Shown here piece by piece: positions 36,206-46,027 of a DNA stretch of 64,000 bases. The stretch is from assembly GCA_963835775.1 (NCBI GenBank), contig CAWIHB010000006.1, forward strand, positions 1-64,000, given 5' to 3'. The DNA is from Palsa-504 sp963835775 (GTDB lineage Bacteria; Actinomycetota; Actinomycetes; Streptosporangiales; Streptosporangiaceae). Positions within the stretch are counted from its first letter, which is position 1. The number at the start of each line of letters is the position of its first letter. The notes beneath the pieces are model-generated. The model made no database searches, had not been told where the DNA came from, and saw nothing but the letters and a program-made list of their open reading frames with translations. Made by a program: the position numbers and the translations under genes.

Positions 36206-36228
36206 CGAGCGACTTTGCCGGGGCCCTG
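36169..36228. repeat. ISAs1 right inverted repeat
   Basis: 60 bp, the exact reverse complement of 29002-29061, overlapping the transposase stop codon at 36203-36205. Confidence 0.9.
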
Positions 36229-36238
36229 GATTTTCTGG
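36229..36238. repeat. target-site duplication, right
   Basis: GATTTTCTGG, identical to 28992-29001. Confidence 0.9.
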
Positions 36239-36781
36239 TGCGGGCAATGCCCGGCTGCCCGGCTGTCGCGCCGGGTAGGCGGGGTTCCACGGGCCCTGGT
36301 GTTCTCCTTCCTGGTCGTGGGGTCTGTTCACGGAGAACAGCCGCAGCCGCAGGCGCTTGGGCTCCCAGCGGCGGGACTCGCCAGCCAGGGCGAGCACCGG
36401 CGTGCGCGAGACGATGCCGCCCCGACCGACCTGGACGACATGACAGGGATGCTTCAGTCCCCTCCCACCTGCTCAGACCACCCACAACAGCACTAGGCTG
36501 GGACAGCAGGCGAACGCGCAGCGGTTCGTCTAGTTCGGGCGAGGACGCCCCCCGTGCCCGATGAGGTGGTCGGCCGAAGGTTGTCACGGTCACTCCCGGA
36601 CACCACCGCAGGCATCAAGACCTGGCTTGACCCACGTGAGGCAGGTCGCCCAGGAGACCTGACACGGAAGAGGTCGCACGTATCCTGCCCGACGGTAAGC
36701 ACCTGGTCTACGGCCCTAGGGACGGCCCTCCAATAGTCCTGGGAGGCAAGAGCGAGTCGCCCAGGTTCTGCGCTGAATGCG
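36239..36781. other. stretch without an intact gene
   Basis: About 540 bp. A minus-strand peptide near 36330-36400 (LALAGESRRWEPKRLRLRL) vaguely resembles the C-terminal end of IS1380-type transposases, but it is too short to call. Nothing else is supportable. Confidence 0.35.
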
Positions 36782-37942
36782 TCATGAAGAGCCGGGCCAG
36801 TCCTTGCGGATTCGCTGCCATCTGTGAATAGGGGCAGATCTGAGTTGCTTACTCATGATGCTTCCGCCGTCGCAGACGCCGAGGAGCGGCCCAGGCGGTG
36901 GGAAGGTCCATCCGCCGAACGTCGGGTGACTCGGACTAGCTGCAACCCAGTCGTACGCCTGGGCGGTGAGCGCAGCGTTGACACTATCTGCGAGCTGTTT
37001 GGCCTCATCGCCGGCTACGACAACCTCCGGCTGGAGCCGCTCGCCTATCCCGCCGAAGACCAGGAGAGCGGACGGTGACAGCGGCATGCCGACTGCTTCG
37101 GCGACTTCCACACCAGCCGGCTTTGTTGGCCAGATGTGCACGATTTGCCTGAATGCGTTGTCCTTTCCAGCGCGTCGCTGATGCCGACGCTGCTGCCCTT
37201 GCGTCAGGGAGCATTCTGGTAGGTGGTCTGCGTGCTCGTCGGTGTCCACCACCACCGGCTCGTCGCTTATCACCAGTAGCGGCGTGTCCAGCCTGATCAG
37301 CTGGATCGGCCTTCGCAGAAGGCTCTGCCAGATCGAGTGCGATACCGGCCCCATCATGCGAATGTGCTCGTTGGGGTGCGGTACTGCGGTCAGCTCTCGG
37401 AGATCCCGCTCAGTCAGTTGCCCGTTGTCCAGGAGCTTCCAGCCGTAATCTCCCAGAAGCTCGATCTCGCGTCGCTTGCGGGGACCGCGGACCATCTGAA
37501 ATGCGACCAGCTGGCAGATAGTGCTCCGCTGTTCGATCGTGAGCGGGCCGGGCCGCCGCAGCGCACTCAGGAGCAGCAACTTCAGGACCTGGGCCGCGTC
37601 AGCTTCCACCGTTCCAAGCGCCTGCTCCATGCGGCCGTCAAGCTGGCCATCCATATTAAGGATCGTATAGAAGTTCGTGATCGCAAGATCGTCTACGTTG
37701 CCCGGCCTCACCTCGCCGGTGGCCCTCCGCCATACCAGCAGCCTTTTGCCGCCTTCTGCGAAGCGCCGCAGGCAGAATTTAGGCACCATATGATGCTTCG
37801 AGCCGACGTAGGCCGCTGGATCGCTGGTCTCGAACCAGCGCTGTGCCTGCCGATCAGCGATCGGGTCAGTTGGGTACCCCGTGGTCAAGTTGACTAGCCT
37901 CTCTGCAACCCCTTGAAGAAGGATAGCGAGGAAGCGTGTCAT
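36782..37942 (-). CDS. DUF4238 domain protein
   Basis: 386 residues. The diagnostic region is GSKHHMVPKFCLRRFAEGGK followed by LLVWRRATGEVRPGNVDDLA and NFYTI; then QLVAFQMVRGPRKR and LLVISDEPVVV. The HH...K/R pattern near the start is the conserved core of DUF4238. Its biochemical role is unknown, though members often lie in accessory islands. It stands alone between the nested transposons and the relaxase gene. The first ~45 residues precede the conserved part, so a later start is possible. Confidence 0.75.
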   Translation of the reverse strand: MTRFLAILLQGVAERLVNLTTGYPTDPIADRQAQRWFETSDPAAYVGSKHHMVPKFCLRRFAEGGKRLLVWRRATGEVRPGNVDDLAITNFYTILNMDGQLDGRMEQALGTVEADAAQVLKLLLLSALRRPGPLTIEQRSTICQLVAFQMVRGPRKRREIELLGDYGWKLLDNGQLTERDLRELTAVPHPNEHIRMMGPVSHSIWQSLLRRPIQLIRLDTPLLVISDEPVVVDTDEHADHLPECSLTQGQQRRHQRRAGKDNAFRQIVHIWPTKPAGVEVAEAVGMPLSPSALLVFGGIGERLQPEVVVAGDEAKQLADSVNAALTAQAYDWVAASPSHPTFGGWTFPPPGPLLGVCDGGSIMSKQLRSAPIHRWQRIRKDWPGSS

Positions 37943-38208
37943 GGCGCTTTACCCGACAGAGTAGGAACACGTCACACATCGCGCGGCGCTGGACATGCGC
38001 GGAATCGGGCAGGTTGAGCAAGAAGACCAGGCCATTGGCGGGCCATTAACCTCGGTTACGAGCGGACTTTCATGGTCAATCGCGGACACCCCCGCTCCGC
38101 GGGTCAGACCATGTGACAGGCCCGGACGGTACAGCTTTCCAAGCTGATAATACAATTTCAAAGGTTGAGGAGAGCTGACCGGCCCACGCAAGGCCGATAC
38201 GGCCTGAC

Positions 38209-41200
38209 TTACAGTTCGATCTCTGCCTCGTAGGAGGCTTGGGCCCGCACGATGTGCTCGGGTTCTGCATGGGCTTCTCGTTCGAGGCGCGCGGCGTACT
38301 CGGCTCTGGCCTTCCGGGTCGCCTCTTCGGCGCTGAAACGCTGGGCTGCCTCTATGGTCTGGCCAAGTAGGCGATCAAGCCGGGCGGCCTGGTCATCCAG
38401 GCCGGACTGGCCATCGGCTTCCTGGCCGGCTCCGGGACTGTCTTCCGGCTCCGACGCGGGCTCGGCCTGGGGCTGGGGGTTGCGCTCGGGTGGCCAGGGC
38501 TCGCCCGCGGCGATGGCGGCCTGGCGCTCGCGCTTGATGGCCAGGTCCACGGCGGCAAGGTTGGCTTCGAGCTGGCGCCACCAATCGACCATGGTCTGCG
38601 ATCCGTCCTCGGGTTCGGCTCGCCGCTGTCCGGCTGTCTGCTGCGCGAACTCCCGCCGCTCTAGCTCGGCTTTGGCTCTCCCGCCGGCTTGCCTCCTGCC
38701 GCTGGTATCAGCGGTCCATGCCTCGTAGCGGGCGTTCGCGGCTTCGAGTTGCTCGCGCTGGGCGGCCATGTGGCGGGCGCACGCCGCCGCACCTGCCCAT
38801 CCGGCCTGGTCACCCGCAATTTCGGCGTCGGCGGATTGCTGCCAGGCGTCGGCCTCGGCTTGCGCGGTGAGCCGTAGTTCCCGGGAGACATCGGGCGGGG
38901 CGCTGGCGAAGGCGCGTTCTGCGTCAAGGATGCGGGCCTCAAGCTCGCCGTGGGTCATGCGACGGAGGACCTCGGTTTCGTCGCGGATTTCCAGGGCACG
39001 GATCGCGGCCTGGCGCAGGTGGTCGAGCTCGGGGTTGCCGCGGTGCGGTTCGGGTGCGATGGCCTGGCGGGGGTCGGTGATTCCGGCGGCTTCCCGGTAG
39101 GCCGCAGCGGCCGCGGCCCGCCGGGCGTAGTCCTCGCGCAGCAACGGCGAGGCGTGCGGGGCCAGGACGCCGAGCTGGCCGGCCAGCCACGGCTCGGGCC
39201 AGGCGACCAGCCGTTCACCGAGCGCCCAGGCCCTATGGTCCAGTCCGGCGGCCAGCTCGTGCGCCACGGCTGGCGCGTCCTTTGGTGTGCGCTGGGCCCA
39301 GGTCACGTTGTGGCCGAGGTCAGGTAGCTGGAGCTGCTGGAGGCGGCCGTACAGGACGGCGGAGATGGACCGGGCCCGGTCCATCGGCGCAGCGGTGATC
39401 TGGCTGATGACGGCGCCGATGTCGTGTCCGGCAAGCTGGGCGGCGCGCAGCCGCTGGGGCAGGACTGGACGGGCGTGCTCCCGGTCGTACCGCCAGGCTT
39501 GAGATTCGCTGAGCCGGGCTTTGATCTGCTGGTCCATCTGCGGGTCCAGCGACGGCCGGACCGCGGCGGACCACAAAGTGAGCAGGTGCCCGGTTCCGCT
39601 GACTCGTTCCTGGGCGTGGCGGATCTGCTCGGTGGCCGACAGGTCCGCGTCGTCCCGCTCCAGGATTTCCTTGATCACCGACTCCGGGGAGGCCTGCTGG
39701 TAGGGCGGATGGCCGGGTGGCGCGGTGTTCCCGGTGACGATGTGCGCGGTGTTGGACTCCCGGCCCCGGGTCATCCCGACGTACAGGGACCGGCGTGACA
39801 GGGTGGCGGTGACCAGCAGGTGGGCAGTGTCGACGGTACGGCCTTGCCCGACGTGGGTGTTGCCCGCGTAGTCCAGCTCGGCGCTGTCCGCCAGGTACGC
39901 CCCGGGGATCAGGAACAGGCTGGTCCAGGTCCCGTCGAGCTCCCGCCGCCGCACCTGGGCGTGCGGCCCGTGCCAGCCGGTGATCTGCAGCGTGTCACGG
40001 TTGGTCAGCTCCCGGCCGCCCGCGTTGATCTTGGTGTTGAGCCGGGCCCGGATCAAGTCACCGGTCCCGGCCTGGTTGCCGTCGGCCAGCGCCGCGTGCG
40101 GCCGCTGCACGGCGCCGAACTGGATCAGCTTGGCCTGGACCCGGCGGGACAGGTCGGCGGCCTCGCTGTTGGACCCGGCCAGCAGCAGGACGGTCTTGCC
40201 GCGCAGGTGGTCGGCCAGCCACATGCCCGCCGCGCGGTCCATGGCCGCGTCCTGGTCGGCGCCACGGATCCGCCCGTGCCGGTCGTAGTCGGCGTAGGCG
40301 GTGAAATCACCGGCCCGCAGCCGCACGGAGGCGCCTGCTTCCCAGCCCGCGTCGAACCGGCGGACCTCGTGCAGCTCCGCGCACGGGACTTCGCGGGCCA
40401 GCAGCCGGAACATCCCGCCGACCTCGACCGCGCCGAGCTGCTCGGTGTCGCCGACCAGGATCAGCCGCGCCCCGGCGGTCCGGGCGGCCTCCTGGACCAT
40501 GGCAAGGTCGGCGGTCGCGAGCTGGCTGGCTTCATCCAGCACCAGCACGTCGTTCTCGTGCAAAGGGACGGGCCGACGCAGCTCGTCGGAGCCTTCGATC
40601 TTGCCGAGGAACTCGGCGATGTTGTAGGACTCGGCCAGTCCCTCATTGTGAAGAACGCGGGCCGCGTTGGTGGCCGTGGCCAGCCCGATCACCCGCCGCC
40701 CGGTGAAGGTGGTCCACAGCCGGGCGAAGGCGCCCATGGTGTGGCTTTTGCCTGCCCCTGCCGGGGCGACCAGCGCGGTCGTCGCCGTCGTGGCGGTGAG
40801 CATCGTGATCGCGGAGTCGCGCTGCCCGGCGTTCAGCCCGATGTGCTCGGCGGCCGCGCAGGCTTGCTCCTGGCTGATCAGCTGCCGCACGGTCCGTTTG
40901 GCGGCGGTGAGGATCTGCTGCTCGGCGTCGAGGTGGGCCAGGGTGCAATACCGTTCCTCGTTCGGCGGCCGGTAGATACTGCCGCCGTCCGAAGCCCGCA
41001 CGCCCAGGCTGGTCACATCGGTGAGGTCCGGCGCAGTGACCTGGATGACCTCGGCTCCAGCCCGGCCTGAGACCGCCAGTGTGGCAACCTCGGTGACCAC
41101 CGCGTCGGCGTCGGTGCCCGGTGGCAGCACGGGCAGCGACCGGTGTACCTCGAACCGGAGCTGGGCCATCGACCAGACCGCGTGGTGCTGCTGCACCTCG

Positions 41201-42461
41201 GCGACGGCGATCCGCGCGGCCCGGCGCTTGGCCGCATCATCCAGCACCGCCGGCGCACGCCCGGCGCGCTCCGCGGCGAACCGCCTGACCTCCTGGTGCA
41301 CCGCGGACAGGGCGTGCATTTCCTGCCGTGCGGTCTGTGCTTCCCAGGCGGCCAGCCGCTGCGCCTCGCTTGGCTCGGCGGTGCCGGCCTGCCCGGCGAT
41401 GGTGCGACGGGCTTCTGCCTTGGTGCGCCGGGTGTTCTGCGCGGCCTGCTGGCCGAGCAGCCAGATCGTCCGCTTGGACGGCGGCTTCCCGTGCTCGCTC
41501 TGGTACTGGCCGATCAGCGTCTTCAGTTCCGGGGTCAGCGCCCGGGCCCGGGAGCTGAACAGGTCGATCACGTCCTGGCCGACCCCGCCGACCTCGGCGC
41601 CGTTGCCGTCCGCCCGCGGCACCATGGCGTAGCCCAGCGCGGACAGCCTGGTCTCCATGCTCCGGTCGGTGACCGGGGCGACGGCGAGCCGCTGGTTGTG
41701 CAGGCTGCGAGAGTCCAGCGTGCGCCATTTCTCGTCCGCCCGGTCGGCGCGCTGCACCCGGTTCCAGATGGCGATGTGCACGTGCAGGTGCGGGTCGCCG
41801 TCGCGGCTGATGTGGTGCAGGAACACGCCGGCGACCAGACCTTCCCCGTCGCGCCACTCCCCCGTCCGGGCCGAATGGTGCCCGGTCCGGGTGTAGGTGG
41901 CGTGCCGTTCCAGCCAGGCCACCGCCTCCCGTGCCGCGTCCATTAGTGCAGCCTCGATCTCGTCGGCCTGCGCATCCAGCGCAGCGGCTCGGGACTCATC
42001 GCCGCTTTCCTGCGCCTGGCGGGCCGCGAGCCGGTAGGACGCATGCAGCACCGACACGCTCTTGACCGTGTCGACGGTCACGTCGAAGTACGGAACCTGA
42101 TGCGGATCCGTACCGCGCGCGGCGCCCAGACCTCGGCCAGTTCGGTTGCGGCGGCGTACGGGTGCGCGGCCCGGTACGCCGCCACTGCGGCCTGTTCACG
42201 TTCGCTGGCCGGCGGGGACGAGCGGGGCTTGATGAGGAGTTCTCCGCCCGGACCGATGCCGTCCTGGTACAGGCGGCCGATCAAGGCCGGATCCACCTGG
42301 CCGGTCAGGCCGAGCGCGGCGGCGCCCTTCCCGGCCCACTGGCCCGGCGACCCGTCGGCCGCGGTGTAGTAGGACATCCCACCGACGCAGCCACCAGCGT
42401 GCTGGCCTGCGGTGAGATAGGCCACGTCGTGGCCCGCATGGATGGTCGTGAGCGTGGTCAC
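38209..42461 (-). pseudogene. MobF-type conjugative relaxase/helicase (TraA-like), frameshifted
   Basis: Reading from GTG 42461, the N-terminal part (TIHAGHDVAYLTAG, then MSYYTAADGSPGQWAGKGAA) is the TrwC/MobF relaxase start. A one-base shift near 42100 moves the frame; the remainder (1290 residues) has the three-His metal site HHISRDGDPHLHVH, then a RecD-like helicase with APAGAGKSHTMG (Walker A) and VLVLDEASQLATADLA (Walker B). The C-terminus is a charged coiled coil. Such proteins nick oriT and unwind plasmid DNA for transfer. With the frameshift the catalytic Tyr region is separated from the His motif unless the break is a sequencing error. Confidence 0.82.
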
Positions 42462-42476
42462 GGCCGGGCGCCCCAA

Positions 42477-43185
42477 CAGGCCTTACCGCTAGCATCTGTC
42501 ACTGATGCCTGTCTAGGATCGCCTTCGACCATGAACGGACGGTAAGTAGGCTCGGCGCACGTTTTGCGGATTTGGCCTAGGGCTCAGGAACCGGCCGGGC
42601 GCCTGGCGCGATCTTCGTTCCTGATCATGAAACCGAGTTGGGTTACTGTGGCGGCACGCCGCGGTCGGGTGATTTGCCCGGGAGGTACATGCCACGATGA
42701 CTGCGCTGTTCGCCTCGATGGTCGCCGCTGTATTCGGGATCGGCTTGGTCCGCCAGGATAAAGAGGACGCGGCCTGCGCGGGCCGCTCGCTGGCCGCCGC
42801 CGACGGCCCGGGCGGCGACCTCGCCAGCGGGCCAGCGACCGCCGACTGCTGCGCTCGGCGGACTCGGCGCGGCCTTAGACGACCGACCGCACCGGACTGT
42901 ACCAACTTTGCGCGCCGTGTCCGCCGGTATGGCGGCCAGCGGGACGCCTCAGCCGCGCGGCTGTTCCTGCTGCATACCGGGGATCCGCGTCCGCGGAACC
43001 GCCGCGATACCCGGTGCCACGATCCGCCCGGCACCGCTGCAGCGTCGCTCGCCGCCCGAGGTGTCAGAGCTATCCGGCGTACGATGCCGCCAGCACCAGC
43101 CCGGTCATTCCGGGCACAGTAAGGCCCCCTGGACCATCCGCCAAGATCACCCAGGGGGCAAGGCCCCTGCAATTGAGGACCCACC
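42477..43185. other. stretch without a supportable gene
   Basis: About 700 bp between the relaxase and the HTH gene. A plus-strand frame from 42697 (MTALFASMVAAVFGIGLVR) could encode a short membrane peptide, but its continuation is compositionally random. As the gap next to the relaxase start, this is a reasonable place for an oriT, though I cannot identify one. A strong hairpin ends it. Confidence 0.4.
43124..43159 (+). terminator. hairpin in the leader of the HTH-WhiB-DUF2637 operon
   Basis: GCCCCCTGG and CCAGGGGGC form a perfect 9-bp stem with an 18-nt loop, 26 bp before the ATG at 43186. No U-run follows. It could be a terminator for upstream transcription or an attenuator for the operon. 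Confidence 0.45.
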
Positions 43186-43575
43186 ATGCAAGCTAGCACG
43201 GCAAACACCCGCCACGATAGAGGATCCCCGGCCCCCTCAGTGCCCCCTGACCTGCTGGAAACAGTGGCCCGGGCGCTGGCGGCGGCGCTGATCCCGCCGC
43301 CCCGCCAGCCCGAACCGCCCGCCACCGGGCAGGCCCCGGATTTCCTGACCGCCGCACAACTCGCGGCCCGGCTGGGCGTCTCCCGGGAGACGGTCCGGCG
43401 GCTGGCGATCGCCGGGGCACTGCCGCACACCGTGGTGTGCCGCGGCGCCCGGAAGACCACCCGCCGGTTCCCGCGGCGGTTCGCCGATGATTTCGCGGCC
43501 AGCGGCCTGGACGTGGCCGACCTGGCCGCCTTCGCCGCCGCCTGGCGGGCGCGGGTCACCGCGCCCGGCCGATGA
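43186..43575 (+). CDS. excisionase-type helix-turn-helix protein
   Basis: 129 residues. An HTH of the MerR/excisionase class lies at about residues 55-100 (FLTAAQLAARLGVSRETVRR, then LAIAGALPHTVV and TTRRFPRRFADDF). Position and size fit an Xis or plasmid regulator of the integrative element. The stop overlaps the WhiB start by 4 bp (ATGA), and the next two genes overlap in the same way, so 43186-45363 is one operon. Confidence 0.75.
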   Translation: MQASTANTRHDRGSPAPSVPPDLLETVARALAAALIPPPRQPEPPATGQAPDFLTAAQLAARLGVSRETVRRLAIAGALPHTVVCRGARKTTRRFPRRFADDFAASGLDVADLAAFAAAWRARVTAPGR

Positions 43576-43988
43576 CGGCCCGCCCGCCGCGTCACCGTAT
43601 CCCCGCTCCGCCAGCGCCGCTTCTGGCCGCCTGGCGTGAGGAGGCTGCATGCCGCGGCGCCGACCTTGCCCTTTTCTTCCCGGACCGCGGGGAGTCGGCC
43701 CGACCCGCGCGGCTGATCTGCGCGTCATGCCCGGTCCGGCGGCCGTGCCTGGACTACGCGATCAGCCACGGGATCACGTCTGGTATCTGGGGCGGCCTGG
43801 CCGACCGGGACCGCCGCCCGCTGCGGACCCGGCATGTGAATGCTGTCCGGCGGGAGCGCGATGCGGCGATCGCGGCCGCCTCAGCCGCCGGGTACACCAC
43901 GGCGGCGATCGGCCGGGCGTTCGGCCTGGCCGCCACGTCGGTGAGCCGGGTCCTGTCCCTCGACACGGATCAGCGGGGACGGTCGTGA
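43572..43988 (+). CDS. WhiB family iron-sulfur regulator
   Basis: 138 residues. The four cluster cysteines are in EEAACRGADLALFFPD and CASCPVRRPC, followed by LDYAISHGITSGIWGGL, the GIWGG turn typical of WhiB proteins. The C-terminus has an extra HTH-like stretch (AAIGRAFGLAATSVSRVLS) that normal Wbl proteins lack. WhiB proteins bind a [4Fe-4S] cluster and contact sigma factors. It is element-borne and probably controls element genes. It overlaps both neighbours by 4 bp. Confidence 0.88.
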   Translation: MTARPPRHRIPAPPAPLLAAWREEAACRGADLALFFPDRGESARPARLICASCPVRRPCLDYAISHGITSGIWGGLADRDRRPLRTRHVNAVRRERDAAIAAASAAGYTTAAIGRAFGLAATSVSRVLSLDTDQRGRS

Positions 43989-44803
43989 GCGTCAACGGAC
44001 ACAATCCCGGCAGCCGTCTCCATACCTGCGCGCGCCGGGCCGGAACCAGACGGGCTCCTGGCTCGGCGCTGATCGCCGTGGCGGCGTGGCTGCTCGTGCT
44101 AATTGGTGGCGGCGCGCTGTTCGTCTCGTTCTCCGCCCAGTACGCCTACATTCTCGCCGTCCGCCGCCAGGACGCGGCGAGCGTGATCGAGGCCTTGCTG
44201 CTGGACCTGCTCATGATCGTGTTCACGCTGCTCGCGCTCGGCCTGTCCCGAGCGGGCCAGCCCGCCCGCACCGAGCGCTCCCTCATCCTGCTGTGCGCGG
44301 CAGCGTCCGCCTACATGAACGTGTCGGCCGCCATGCTGGCCAGCGCCCGCTCGGTCGCGGCGTACGCGATCGCGCCCATCGCGCTGGCGGTCGTGGTGGA
44401 CCGCGTCGTGGCGGTGATCCACCGCCACGTCCTGGCCGGTGCGCAACCCTCGGCGTGGATCACCCTCGGCCGCGCCACAGCGGCTACGGCCAGGATCACC
44501 GGGCTGACCGTGCTGTACTGCCTGCGGTTCGCCCTGGCCGCTCCCGAGACCGCCCGCGGACTGCGCCGGATAGTGCTGGAGGCCGCTCCGCTGCCCGCTC
44601 GGCCAGAGCCGACTGCGCTGGAGGCGATCGAACCAGGCCGCACCAAGAAGGCCAAGCTGCTCGCCCTGTACCGGGCCCATCCGGACTACGGGAACCGCGG
44701 CAGGGCCAGCCGGGTCGCGGCCGAACTGGCCCCGCAGGCCGGACTGCAAGCAGGGACCGCCCGCAGCTACCTGTACGCCGAACTGGACGGCGGGAAAGCA
44801 TGA
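43985..44803 (+). CDS. DUF2637 membrane protein
   Basis: 272 residues from GTG 43985. Four hydrophobic helices: LIAVAAWLLVLIGGGALFVS, ALLLDLLMIVFTLLALGL, LILLCAAASAYMNVSAAML and VAAYAIAPIALAVVVDRVVA. A cytoplasmic tail with a predicted winged-helix-like part follows (LLALYRAHPDYGNRGRASRV). DUF2637 proteins are typical of actinomycete plasmids and integrative elements, where they sit near transfer genes. A truncated copy is at 12340. Confidence 0.82.
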   Translation: MSVNGHNPGSRLHTCARRAGTRRAPGSALIAVAAWLLVLIGGGALFVSFSAQYAYILAVRRQDAASVIEALLLDLLMIVFTLLALGLSRAGQPARTERSLILLCAAASAYMNVSAAMLASARSVAAYAIAPIALAVVVDRVVAVIHRHVLAGAQPSAWITLGRATAATARITGLTVLYCLRFALAAPETARGLRRIVLEAAPLPARPEPTALEAIEPGRTKKAKLLALYRAHPDYGNRGRASRVAAELAPQAGLQAGTARSYLYAELDGGKA

Positions 44804-45363
44804 CCCCAGCCTCACCCACACCCCGCGCTCTGGGTGAAATCCTGGCCGTCCTGGCGGTGCAGATCGCCGACCTGCGCGGCCAGATCCGCGCCATCAGCGA
44901 ACGGCTCGACCAGGCCGGGCTCAGCGCCGGCGTGAACCTGGCCGCCCGGTTCGAGGAACTAGCCCAGACCGTCGCCGGCACCCTTGAGGCCGCCGCACCT
45001 CGCGGACCCGCCGCCCCGTACTGGATCGGCCTGGACCGCGACACCTACGCTACCCGGCTGGCCGACCTGCGTCAGTGGGCCGACACCGTGCTCCGCCAGC
45101 ACTACGGCGGTTATGAGCTCCGGGACTGCTGGCCGCGCCACATCCACGCCGTCTGGGAACTGTCGACCCTGGCCGCCGAATGGCACCACACCTACAGCGG
45201 CAACCGTCCCGATCTTGCCCGGGCCCTGGAGTTCTACGACCGCTGGCTACCTGGCACCATGCGCCGCATCACCGACATCACCCGGGCGTGCATGCCGCAA
45301 TGCGCGATACTCCGCGGCCCCGGCGACTGGGCGGCTCTTCCCCGGTACCGCCGACCCGGCTAG
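44800..45363 (+). CDS. element-borne conserved hypothetical protein
   Basis: 187 residues from ATG 44800 (overlapping the DUF2637 stop as ATGA). The N-terminal helical region (VQIADLRGQIRAISERLDQA) is probably a coiled coil; the rest has many aromatic residues (PYWIGLDRDTYATRLADL, YELRDCWPRHIHAVWELSTL, EFYDRWLPGTMRRITDITRA). I recognise proteins of this kind as common in actinomycete plasmids but know no function. A heavily broken copy is at 12748. The end overlaps the convergent GntR gene by 4 bp. Confidence 0.75.
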   Translation: MTPASPTPRALGEILAVLAVQIADLRGQIRAISERLDQAGLSAGVNLAARFEELAQTVAGTLEAAAPRGPAAPYWIGLDRDTYATRLADLRQWADTVLRQHYGGYELRDCWPRHIHAVWELSTLAAEWHHTYSGNRPDLARALEFYDRWLPGTMRRITDITRACMPQCAILRGPGDWAALPRYRRPG

Positions 45364-45626
45364 GTGTCTGGGGTGACGTAGCTGCCGCGGCCGTGCACGG
45401 TGACGACCTTCCCGCGCTCGCGCAGCAGCGCGATAGCGCGCCGTACCGTGACGCGGGCGACGCCGTACTGGGCGGCGAGCTCGGCTTCGCTGGGCAGCCG
45501 GGTGTCAGGCGCGAGTCGTCCGGCATCGATGTCAGCTTCAATGTCGGCGGCAACCTGGACGGTTACAGATGTGGCAGAGTCATGCCTTATCCGCCCGGCT
45601 CGGTCCTCTAGCGCCATGACACTCAC
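45360..45626 (-). CDS. small GntR-type winged-helix regulator (copy B)
   Basis: 88 residues, a bare GntR winged helix (LPSEAELAAQYGVARVTVRR and VVTVHGRGSYV) without a ligand domain, like KorSA-type repressors of actinomycete integrative elements. It diverges from the small ORF at 45742 across the inverted repeat 45667-45690, and is nearly identical to copy A. Confidence 0.85.
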   Translation of the reverse strand: MSVMALEDRAGRIRHDSATSVTVQVAADIEADIDAGRLAPDTRLPSEAELAAQYGVARVTVRRAIALLRERGKVVTVHGRGSYVTPDT

Positions 45627-45666
45627 GCTAGAAAGCCTATGACCTGCTCAGATGCTTGACTACGTT

Positions 45667-45690
45667 CTAAGACTTCCTAGAACGTCTTAG
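45667..45690. promoter_or_regulatory. inverted repeat, likely GntR operator (copy B)
   Basis: CTAAGAC and GTCTTAG arms, 10 bp apart, as in copy A. The arms are unchanged while the spacer has changed by one base, as expected for a binding site. Confidence 0.65.
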
Positions 45691-45741
45691 AACGACTAGC
45701 GTAAGACGGGAGTACTCCTACGCTGATCTAAGCAGGATCGC

Positions 45742-45945
45742 ATGACGCACCTCCCCACCCCGCACGCCGCCGCCCGGATTGCTGCCTTTCTCTCCGAACA
45801 CCTGTGCTGGTCGGCGTTCTGGGACAAGGCGCACGGAGTCTGGCGCGTAGCGGAGGACGACCCCAGTTCTGACCTATACGCCGAAAGCCCGGATGCCGCA
45901 GCGGTCATCGCCTACATGAAGGCGCATGTGCGTCACGACCCATAG
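45742..45945 (+). CDS. small conserved hypothetical protein (copy B)
   Basis: 67 residues (MTHLPTPHAAARIAAFLSEH ... SPDAAAVIAYMKAHVRHD), paralogous to 13697-13900 with conservative changes. No domain is recognised. It is divergent from the GntR gene. Confidence 0.6.
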   Translation: MTHLPTPHAAARIAAFLSEHLCWSAFWDKAHGVWRVAEDDPSSDLYAESPDAAAVIAYMKAHVRHDP

Positions 45946-46027
45946 TCATGTATCGCCGCTTGCCGGAAGAGGCCTGAAACCAGCGCAGGCCTTACGGCAG
46001 AGTGAGTATGCACCGAGAACATGAGCC

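Larger units (their letters stand above)
29002..36228 (+). mobile_element. ISAs1-family insertion sequence, interrupted by a nested element
   Basis: It is bounded by 60-bp perfect inverted repeats (29002-29061 and 36169-36228) and a 10-bp target duplication. It contains an ISAs1-type transposase gene in two pieces, 29152-29856 and 35696-36205, which join in frame when the intervening 5.8 kb is removed. Without the insert the element would be about 1.4 kb, a normal size for the family. Confidence 0.9.

Noticed and set aside
36330..36400. Possible IS1380 transposase tail
   Set aside because: Similarity limited to about 20 residues; mentioned only as a trace.
42697..43122. Plus-strand frame starting MTALFASMVAAVFGIGLVR
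   Set aside because: Only the first 25 residues look protein-like; the rest is compositionally random and has no homologue I recognise.
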